From contig JAKAAX010000003.1 in the NCBI GenBank assembly GCA_021802125.1, positions 1 through 64,000 of the forward strand: a stretch of DNA of 64,000 nt, read 5' to 3'. The translations under genes and the position numbers were made by a program. Under the pieces are notes generated by a model. It had not been told where the DNA came from and searched no databases. It saw nothing but the letters and a program-made list of their open reading frames with translations. Source of the DNA: Thermoplasmata archaeon. GTDB lineage: Archaea > Thermoplasmatota > Thermoplasmata > Lutacidiplasmatales > UBA184. Below are positions 57,541 through 64,000 of this stretch, one piece after another; within the stretch, counting starts at the first letter, position 1; every line of letters begins with the position of its first letter.

Positions 57541-60500
57541 CTAGCTGACCGGATCGGATGAGGTCGAATCGGTCCCCTTGGGTGGGGGTTCCTCCGAGGA
57601 GCCCGCAGTGTCGGTCGAGGGGGACGAAGCGGGGTCCGTCGCCGCCGTCCCCGGCGCAGCCGCCCGGGCGCTCGAGGGCGAAGCCGCGTGCTCCTCCTCC
57701 GTGCTCTTCTCCACGTTACGCCGGCCCTTCCGTCGGGCCCTGAGGCTTGAGACCGCGACCACGACCACGACCAACACGATGAGGACGCCCGCCACGGCCG
57801 CCAGCGGCAGCAGGGGCGACATCCAGGAGTGCCCGGCGATACCGGGCCCGAGCGACAGGTTGGCCCAGGCGCGCTTGGACACGTCGTTCAGGGTGAGAAG
57901 GACCGAGACGCTGGCGACTCCCGTCGAAGCGGTGGCGGTGAAGACGGTCGAGGCGCCGCTGGAGGAGAGCGAGCCTCCCCGGTCCACCGACCACACGAAG
58001 AGGAGCCCCGAGCTCGGGCAGGCGGCTCCCCCCGAGCAAGTGGCCACCGCCTGGAGCGTGATGGACCCGCCCACCACGACGGAGCCGGTCGAGGGCGAGA
58101 TCGACACCCCGCTCAGGACGGCGACCGGGGTCGCCACGACCTGGATGGAAGCGTTCGCGAACCGCTCGACATTGCCGAGGGTGGCGGCGACGCTGAGGAG
58201 GACGGCGCCCCCCTGGGTCCCTGTATACGATTGGTAGGTGCCGGTCCCGCCCGAGGTCGACCTCAGGGTCCCCAGAGTGTTGTTCACCGACCAGCCCAGC
58301 GTGAGCGTCGAGGGGCAGGGGGAGACGCTGCACGTGGTCGTGGCGTTGAAGCTGACCGTGTGTCCGATCTCGACCACCGCGACCGTGGGGTTGAGCGCGA
58401 CGGAGAGGAGCGACGCGGGGGGCCCGATAGCGAGCGAAGCGGAGGCGGTGGCGGTGCGCCCGCTGGCGTCCGTGACCGTGAGAACTACCGTGAAGTTTCC
58501 CGTGACGGTGGGCGTGCACGAAAATGCGAGCGCATCCGGGGCGGAGCACCCCGCGGGAAGGCCCACATACGTGGCCGTGAGAGGGAGGGTCCCTCCCACG
58601 ACGTCCGCTTGGAAGGAGGTCTGGTCCCCGAGGGAGAAGGTCGAGGGGACCGCCGAGAAGGAGGAGATCGTGGGGGCCCCGCTGGACGTAGTGCCGTTGA
58701 TGACCTCGTAGATGGCCCCGGATTCTGGGTCCCCCGCGAAGAACCCCTGGGGGAAGGGGGCCGTGGCGACCGTGTCGTTCCCGACGCTCACGGAGGCGAC
58801 CGGTCCGGCGGGGGTCCCCGCCACCGCGACCTGGTCCGTGCCGTTGGTCAGGTAGACCTGGCCGTTGGTCGGGTCCGAGGAGATCCCGAGGACATTGCTT
58901 GCCCCTATCGACCCCACGCTGCTGCCCGTCTGGGGATCCAGGACGACGACGCCTCCCCCGCACGGGAGGTAGAGGTCTCCGTCCTCCGGGTCGGCGTAGA
59001 CCCCGTTCGGTCCGCACCCGAGGGTGACGTTGGACATCGGTCGGTCCGTCACCGTGTCGACCCGGCTCACGTTGGTCGCACTTCCCGTGGTGAAGTAGAC
59101 CTGCTGGACGTTGGGAGCCAGCGCGACATACAACGGGAAGGGAGGAACCGGAACATTGGCGAGCTCCGTCAGGTTCGAGTCCTGAAGGACCACCAGGCTG
59201 GACGCCATCTGCGCCCCAAGGAACAGGTGACCGTTCGACGGGTCCAGGGCCAGGTCATCGACGAAATCTCGGAAGGGGAGGTCGGCCACCAAGCTTCCGG
59301 TGGAGGCGTTGAGGGTGAGAATGACCGAGCCCGCCACGTTGTTGCAAAGGACGAGCACCTCGTGGAGGTTGGGGTCATAGATGATCTGACGGGGGGGCGA
59401 GACCAGGGTCTCGGAGGTGCGGACCTGCAGCGTCTGCTCGTCCACGAAGTCGATCCGGTTGAGGTACGTATCGCCGACCAGGAGGCAGCCGCACTCGGGG
59501 TCCGCGGCCATGACGTCGGGCTGGTCGTTCGTCGGACGAGCGAGGGGTACGGTCCCGGAAGAGGGATCGACCTCGGCGATCGTCTGCGAGTAGCCCTCTA
59601 GGACCAACACCCTCCCTTGGACCGGGAGGTCGATCGGCCACTCTTGACCACGGAGGAAACCGGCAGGCCCGCCGATGGATGCCGTGTGGACCAAGGTCAT
59701 GTTGGAGGGGTCGATGGTGTAGGCTGATTCGCTACAGGCGTCGGCCAGAACGAGATCTCCCGAAGAGGGGTCGAGGGCCATGCCGCTCGTGAAGCTCCCC
59801 ACCGATAGGGAGCCGAGGACGGTCCCCGCGGCGCTCGAGAGCTTCAGGAGGTAGTCGGTGCCTCCGCATCCCCAGCCGAGGAACAGATTGGAGACGAAGA
59901 GGTCCCCGCTGGTCGGATCGGCGAGGACCGCGGAGACCTCCATGCCGTAGGTGCCGTTCATGAGGAAGGTCTGGGTGATCGTCCAGGTTGCTGGGTCTAG
60001 GCCCAGGACCTCGTTCCCTCCCCAGCTCGCAAGGTACACCTCGTGGTTGACGGGGTCGTAGCTCCCATCCATGATGTTGGCCACCCCCGTGCCCGCGGTC
60101 ACGTTCGCGATCTCCTTTCCGGTCGTGAGCGAGACCACCCCGACCGCGGTGTCGTACTCGCTGCCCACCACGAAGGCGTTGCTTCCCGGTACGTACACCA
60201 GAGTGCCGTCCGTGGAGAGGGAGGCCTGAGGGACCAGGATGTTGGAGATCACCTGGTCGGTGACGGGGTCGAGGACCGTGAGGTTCCCATAGGACTCCAC
60301 GTAGAGATCGTGGGTGGAGGAAAGGTAGACCAGGTTTCCCGCAGGGACATTCGTCAGGACCCGGTCGACGGCCAGGGTCGCGGGGTCCACTTCGAAGATG
60401 TACCCGCGGGAGGACGAGACGTAGACCATGCCGTTGTCGGGGTCGTACGCCGCGAACTCCGGCGAACCGATCTGCGGGATGAACACGTCTCCGGGAAGGC

Positions 60501-60780
60501 GCGTCCCGTTCCCCAAGAAGAGGGTGTACGCGGTGCTCCACGATCCCGCTCGGACCTGCTCAGGGCGGGCATGGGCAGGGAGCGCACCCGCGGCCGCCAC
60601 GCGAGCGGCTTCGCCCTGGACGTCGCGGGGAGTTCCCATCGCACGGGGGGCTGAAGGGTCGAAGGGTCGCGGCGGTCCGGACCCGCGGTTCGAGGGGGCA
60701 CCCCAAATGGGGGGGGCCGAAAAGATGAGCACAAGGCCCAGTACCAGCGTAAAGGAGGCACAGATGGCAGTGTTCCGCAT
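57541..60780 (-). CDS. Surface beta-propeller protein with Ig-like domains and C-terminal anchor
   Basis: 1079 residues. Signal peptide (1-28). Residues about 70-680 are YncE/NHL-like propeller strands (YDPDNGMVYVSSSRGYIFEV, YDPVNHEVYLASWGGNEVLG and many more), perhaps two propellers. Residues 690-990 hold three Ig-like domains, the second and third with cysteine pairs (TTCSVSPCPS, TCSGGAACPS). A membrane helix near 1000-1022 (LLPLAAVAGVLIVLVVVVVAV) is followed by RARRKGRR and an acidic Ser/Pro tail. Related in design to the proteins at 20-36 kb. Confidence 0.83.
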   Translation of the reverse strand: MRNTAICASFTLVLGLVLIFSAPPIWGAPSNRGSGPPRPFDPSAPRAMGTPRDVQGEAARVAAAGALPAHARPEQVRAGSWSTAYTLFLGNGTRLPGDVFIPQIGSPEFAAYDPDNGMVYVSSSRGYIFEVDPATLAVDRVLTNVPAGNLVYLSSTHDLYVESYGNLTVLDPVTDQVISNILVPQASLSTDGTLVYVPGSNAFVVGSEYDTAVGVVSLTTGKEIANVTAGTGVANIMDGSYDPVNHEVYLASWGGNEVLGLDPATWTITQTFLMNGTYGMEVSAVLADPTSGDLFVSNLFLGWGCGGTDYLLKLSSAAGTVLGSLSVGSFTSGMALDPSSGDLVLADACSESAYTIDPSNMTLVHTASIGGPAGFLRGQEWPIDLPVQGRVLVLEGYSQTIAEVDPSSGTVPLARPTNDQPDVMAADPECGCLLVGDTYLNRIDFVDEQTLQVRTSETLVSPPRQIIYDPNLHEVLVLCNNVAGSVILTLNASTGSLVADLPFRDFVDDLALDPSNGHLFLGAQMASSLVVLQDSNLTELANVPVPPFPLYVALAPNVQQVYFTTGSATNVSRVDTVTDRPMSNVTLGCGPNGVYADPEDGDLYLPCGGGVVVLDPQTGSSVGSIGASNVLGISSDPTNGQVYLTNGTDQVAVAGTPAGPVASVSVGNDTVATAPFPQGFFAGDPESGAIYEVINGTTSSGAPTISSFSAVPSTFSLGDQTSFQADVVGGTLPLTATYVGLPAGCSAPDALAFSCTPTVTGNFTVVLTVTDASGRTATASASLAIGPPASLLSVALNPTVAVVEIGHTVSFNATTTCSVSPCPSTLTLGWSVNNTLGTLRSTSGGTGTYQSYTGTQGGAVLLSVAATLGNVERFANASIQVVATPVAVLSGVSISPSTGSVVVGGSITLQAVATCSGGAACPSSGLLFVWSVDRGGSLSSSGASTVFTATASTGVASVSVLLTLNDVSKRAWANLSLGPGIAGHSWMSPLLPLAAVAGVLIVLVVVVVAVSSLRARRKGRRNVEKSTEEEHAASPSSARAAAPGTAATDPASSPSTDTAGSSEEPPPKGTDSTSSDPVS

Positions 60781-61051
60781 CCCAGAAACCTGGTCACGAT
60801 CGTCCTACCTGGGCATAGACCTATCGCGAGGCGATGCATGGTCCCTGGTCCCTCCGTCATGCGGAACCAGGACTGCAGCCTACGCGAGGCTCCTACGGGG
60901 CCGAGAGGGGGTGCGCGGCGCAGGGTCCGAAAGCGCCGTTCGTGTCCTTCGAGCGGGCTCCGTACGACCCTTCCATGGCCCGCGCCAGGCATTGGCCAGG
61001 GACGGGAACGACGCCGCAGCATTGATGGGGGCCTAGACCCATCCATACGGC

Positions 61052-61699
61052 ATGGGGTCTTCTTACGGCTCGTCCGCACCCATCCGCTCGAACCCTGCGC
61101 CCGCGCTTGGTGGCCTCCCGAACGTCGTGTCGATCGTGCTGGTCGTAGGGGTGGTCCTCGGATCGTTCCTCGCCATTGACTACTATCAGGGGACGGTCGA
61201 GGCGAGCCAGGGCGGCGGTGGAAACGGAGGCGGCATCCCCCCTGGAGGTCCGCCCACGGTCCAACTAGGCATGATCCAACTGAACGTCGGGGGGCAAGGT
61301 GCAGGGGCCCTCTGGCAGAACACCTATCCCACCTGCAACCCCACCTCAGGGGGGGACACGGTCTGCTTCGTCCCCCAGGTCGGCGGCGACTGCACGTTCA
61401 CGGGGAATCCCAACCCGTACGAGCTCCAGGTCACGGTGCTCGATCAGAACGGGAATGGGTTGGCGGGCGCGAGCGTGTCCCTCGCCGCGGTGGGGGTCTC
61501 CATCACCGCCTCGCCGTCCGCGAGCCTGTACACCAACGCCGCCGGCGTGGTCCAGTTCTCCCAGATCACGGGGGACGTGCCCGCGAACGACCCGGCGGGA
61601 GGGTACATCGGCGTGAGTGTCTCGTACTCCTCGGGTGGCTCGACCTCGACCGGGAGCGCGCAGGTCCAAGTGGAGCCCCCGGCCGCCGCGAACTGCTGA
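61052..61699 (+). CDS. Small N-anchored extracellular protein with one Ig/Big-like domain
   Basis: 215 residues. An N-terminal membrane helix (about 23-43, NVVSIVLVVGVVLGSFLAI) follows a short polar stretch; there is no classical cleavage site. A Gly-rich linker leads to an extracellular part with four cysteines (NTYPTCNPTSGGDTVCF, GGDCTF and C-terminal NC) and a Big_1-like strand pattern (ELQVTVLDQNGNGLAGASVS, then YTNAAGVVQFSQI). A pilin-type role is possible but no class III peptidase motif is visible. Convergent with VAT, 29 bp apart. Confidence 0.7.
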   Translation: MGSSYGSSAPIRSNPAPALGGLPNVVSIVLVVGVVLGSFLAIDYYQGTVEASQGGGGNGGGIPPGGPPTVQLGMIQLNVGGQGAGALWQNTYPTCNPTSGGDTVCFVPQVGGDCTFTGNPNPYELQVTVLDQNGNGLAGASVSLAAVGVSITASPSASLYTNAAGVVQFSQITGDVPANDPAGGYIGVSVSYSSGGSTSTGSAQVQVEPPAAANC

Positions 61700-61728
61700 G
61701 GGGTGAGGGGAGGGTCCGCCCTCCCGCC

Positions 61729-63951
61729 CTACCGGTAGATGACCTCTTCCGCGCTCTCCCGGCGGGTGGTCACCCGGACCGAGGAGATCGAGCGGGCGAA
61801 CTGCTCGTAGAACTTGAGCGTCTCCTTGTCCACGCTCGCGTGGGCGTTCTGGAGCGCGAGGTCGAAGTGTCGGCCCGTGACCTTCTTCGCGTTCGGGGTC
61901 TCGCGCAGCGCCTGGAGCCCGGCCTCCCGGCAGATCGACGCCAGGTCGCTCCCGACGAACCCGTCGGTGCGTGAGGCCAACTCCTGGACGTCCACGCCTT
62001 CGAGCGGCATCTTCTTCGTGTGGACCTTCAGGATCGCCACGCGGGCGGTGAGGTCGGGCGGCGCGACGTAGATGAGCCGGTCGAAGCGGCCCGTCCGAAG
62101 GAGAGCCTCGTCGATGATGTCCGGGCGGTTGGTGGCCGCGAGGACCACCACGCGCTCGAGCGTCTCCAGACCATCAATGGAGGTGAGCAGCTGGTTCACG
62201 ATCCGCTCGGTCACGCCGCTCGAGTTCTGGAGCCCGCGCTTCGGAGCGATGGCGTCCGCCTCGTCGATGAAGACGATGGCGGGAGAGGCCTGACGCGCCT
62301 TCTTGAAAATGATCCGGATGGCCTTCTCGCTCTCCCCGACCCACTTGCTCATCACTTCGGGGCCCTTGACCGAGATGAAGTTCGCCTGGCTCTCGGTGGC
62401 GACGGCCTTGGCGAGGAGGGTCTTCCCGACGCCGGGGGGTCCGAAGAGCAGGATCCCGCGGGGCGGGTCGATCCCCAAGTTCTTGAACGCGTTCGGGTTC
62501 TTGAACGGAAGCTCGACGGACTCGCGCAGGTCCTGCTTGACCCGGTCGAGCCCCCCCACCTCTTCCCAGCGGACCGAGGGGACCTCGATCGCGACGTCGC
62601 GGAGCGAGGAGGGTTCGATCTGCTTGAGCGCCTCCCGGAAGTCCACCGGGGTGACCTTCATCCGCTCCAGGAGCGAGACGCTGATCGGCCGGTCGAAGTC
62701 GATCTCGGGGAGGTACCGGCGCAGGGCGCGCATGGCCGCCTCGCGGGCGAGCGCCGCCAGGTCCGCGCCGACGAAGCCGTGCGTGACCCCTGCGAGCTCG
62801 TCCTGGAGCTTCTCCCGCTCCTTGTCGCTCCCTTCGATGGGCATCCCTCGGGTGTGGATCTGGAGGATCTCCCGTCGTCCTTCCACCGTGGGCACGCCGA
62901 TCTCGATCTCCCGGTCGAACCGGCCGGGGCGTCGCAGCGCGGGGTCGATCGCCTCCTCGCGGTTGGTGGCGGCGATGACGATGACGTTCCCCCGACCGGA
63001 CAGCCCGTCCATCAGCGTCAGGAGCTGGGCGACGACGCGGCGCTCCACCTCCCCAACCACCTCGTCGCGGCGCGGGGCGATGGAGTCGAGCTCGTCGATG
63101 AAGATGACCGAGGGGGCGTGTTTCTCGGCCTCCTCGAACTTCTCTCTGAGCTCCTTCTCGCTCTCCCCGTAGTACTTCGAGATGATCTCGGGCCCGGCGA
63201 TGGAGATGAAGTGGGCTCCGGCCTCGCTCGCCACGGCCTTGGCGATGAGCGTCTTCCCGGTCCCCGGGGGACCGTACAGCAGGACCCCTTTCGGGGGGGA
63301 GATGGCCAGGCGGTCGAACAGCTCCGGGTGCTTGAGCGGGAGCTCGATCATCTCCCGGACCCGGGAGAGCTTCTCGCGGAGCCCCCCGATGTCCTCGTAG
63401 GAGACGCGGGGGGCGGTGATCTCCGCCTCGTTGACGGTCTCCTCCCGGATGGTGACCAGGGTGTTCGGCCCGACGACGACGATCCCCTTCGGGGTCGTGG
63501 AGATGACGAGGAAGAGGAGCGAGCCTCCCATGAGGAACACTCCGGGCACGACGAACGCGTCGCCGCGGACGAACGGGCGGCGGGAGAGCGCCTTGGCCAC
63601 GAAGGCCTCGAGGCCCGGTCCCAGGTCCATCTTGGGGGCTCCCGAGTAGATCGGAGCGATGGTGATGGCCTCCGCGGTGGGGGCCTCGACGCGGGCGACC
63701 TCGACGCGGTCGCCGATGGAGACCCGCGCGTTCCGGCGGATCACGGCCTCCAGGCGGATGACGTTCTTCCCCTCATCCTCGGGGTTCGCCTTCTGGACCA
63801 CCGCCGCGGTGGTCTTCCGCCCTCGGACCTCGACCACGTCGCCCACGGCCACCTTCAGCCGCTGGCGCGTCGCGGAGTCGACACGGGCCACCCCGAAGCC
63901 GACGTCGTTCTGCGTCGCCTCCATGACCTTGAGGTTCACCGTGTCCGCCAT
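61729..63951 (-). CDS. vat: CDC48/VAT-type AAA ATPase
   Basis: 740 residues. The N-domain (double-psi barrel, 1-185) and two AAA modules, D1 with [14 protein letters not shown] and [13 protein letters not shown]2 with [14 protein letters not shown] and [12 protein letters not shown]. Both have arginine fingers ([25 protein letters not shown]). The last residues, EEVIYR, form a textbook Hb-Y-X tail for docking to the 20S proteasome. ATG 63951 has a TATA-like box 29 bp upstream, so the transcript is nearly leaderless. Confidence 0.96.
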   Translation of the reverse strand: MADTVNLKVMEATQNDVGFGVARVDSATRQRLKVAVGDVVEVRGRKTTAAVVQKANPEDEGKNVIRLEAVIRRNARVSIGDRVEVARVEAPTAEAITIAPIYSGAPKMDLGPGLEAFVAKALSRRPFVRGDAFVVPGVFLMGGSLLFLVISTTPKGIVVVGPNTLVTIREETVNEAEITAPRVSYEDIGGLREKLSRVREMIELPLKHPELFDRLAISPPKGVLLYGPPGTGKTLIAKAVASEAGAHFISIAGPEIISKYYGESEKELREKFEEAEKHAPSVIFIDELDSIAPRRDEVVGEVERRVVAQLLTLMDGLSGRGNVIVIAATNREEAIDPALRRPGRFDREIEIGVPTVEGRREILQIHTRGMPIEGSDKEREKLQDELAGVTHGFVGADLAALAREAAMRALRRYLPEIDFDRPISVSLLERMKVTPVDFREALKQIEPSSLRDVAIEVPSVRWEEVGGLDRVKQDLRESVELPFKNPNAFKNLGIDPPRGILLFGPPGVGKTLLAKAVATESQANFISVKGPEVMSKWVGESEKAIRIIFKKARQASPAIVFIDEADAIAPKRGLQNSSGVTERIVNQLLTSIDGLETLERVVVLAATNRPDIIDEALLRTGRFDRLIYVAPPDLTARVAILKVHTKKMPLEGVDVQELASRTDGFVGSDLASICREAGLQALRETPNAKKVTGRHFDLALQNAHASVDKETLKFYEQFARSISSVRVTTRRESAEEVIYR

Positions 63952-63976
63952 GATGTCCGGTCGAACCCGTTCCGTT

Positions 63977-63984
63977 GGATAAGC
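63977..63984 (-). promoter_or_regulatory. TATA-like box for VAT
   Basis: Minus-strand GCTTATCC centred about 29 bp before the start codon. Confidence 0.5.
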
Positions 63985-64000
63985 GTATCGTGACGACTGC

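Overview
This is a high-GC archaeal chromosome segment, very probably from the Thermoplasmatota. The archaeal assignment rests on MCM, NMD3, L10e, L18e, L13, S9, RpoN, HerA, SepF, pantoate kinase, a DUF424 protein, an archaeal-type AspRS, and both PAN and a CDC48/VAT AAA ATPase. Many start codons lie about 26-30 bp after an AT-rich box, which suggests leaderless transcripts. The Thermoplasmatota placement is inferred from the protein mix and the many PKD, Kelch and FN3 surface proteins. No rRNA, tRNA, CRISPR array, transposase or integrase was recognised.

Layout. 1-3.3 kb: a partial methyltransferase, an ABC ATPase/permease pair and a two-zinc-ribbon protein, followed by an 0.8-kb stretch without a convincing gene. 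4.1-5.1 kb: a divergent pair that reads as nickel superoxide dismutase (sodN) and its maturation protease (sodX). 5.2-15.1 kb: mostly minus-strand housekeeping genes (zinc-ribbon/Pro-rich protein, DUF424, mcm, aspS, pyrG, pyrK, pyrD) broken by two small unknowns. 15.2-18.8 kb: clpB overlapping by 4 bp with a degenerate EF-Tu-like factor. 18.9-36.4 kb: an accessory block of cell-surface proteins (double Kelch propeller; a YncE-like propeller with a 1.1-kb near-perfect tandem duplication; a propeller-FN3-membrane protein ending in cytoplasmic winged helices; a shorter convergent paralogue), with two methyltransferases and a lineage-type HTH protein. 36.5-51.2 kb: core genes (PAN, pantoate kinase, L10e, NMD3, SepF, leucyl aminopeptidase, HerA, a coiled-coil/V4R/roadblock set, GT2 plus PRC-barrel, GNAT, then L18e-L13-S9-RpoN). 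51.2-61.7 kb: a second surface block containing a paralogue of the HTH protein divergent from a membrane-anchored protein, a large putative S-layer-type protein with a very strong TATA box, another propeller/Ig protein, and a small N-anchored protein. 61.7-64 kb: VAT.

How the genes work together. Pyrimidine synthesis (PyrD/PyrK/PyrG), replication (MCM), translation and ribosome maturation (L10e, NMD3, L18e-L13-S9, AspRS), transcription (RpoN) and protein quality control (PAN, VAT, ClpB) form the housekeeping frame. The surface blocks appear to be an exposed, N-glycosylation-rich envelope. At least one member, at 29782-34380, seems built to carry an outside signal through the membrane to a cytoplasmic DNA-binding module. 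Two related HTH proteins, each divergent from a surface protein, may regulate their neighbours. The most noteworthy items are the archaeal Ni-SOD/SodX pair, the propeller-FN3-TM-winged-helix receptor and its paralogue, the HTH paralogue family, and the PAN/VAT difference in C-terminal proteasome-docking tails.
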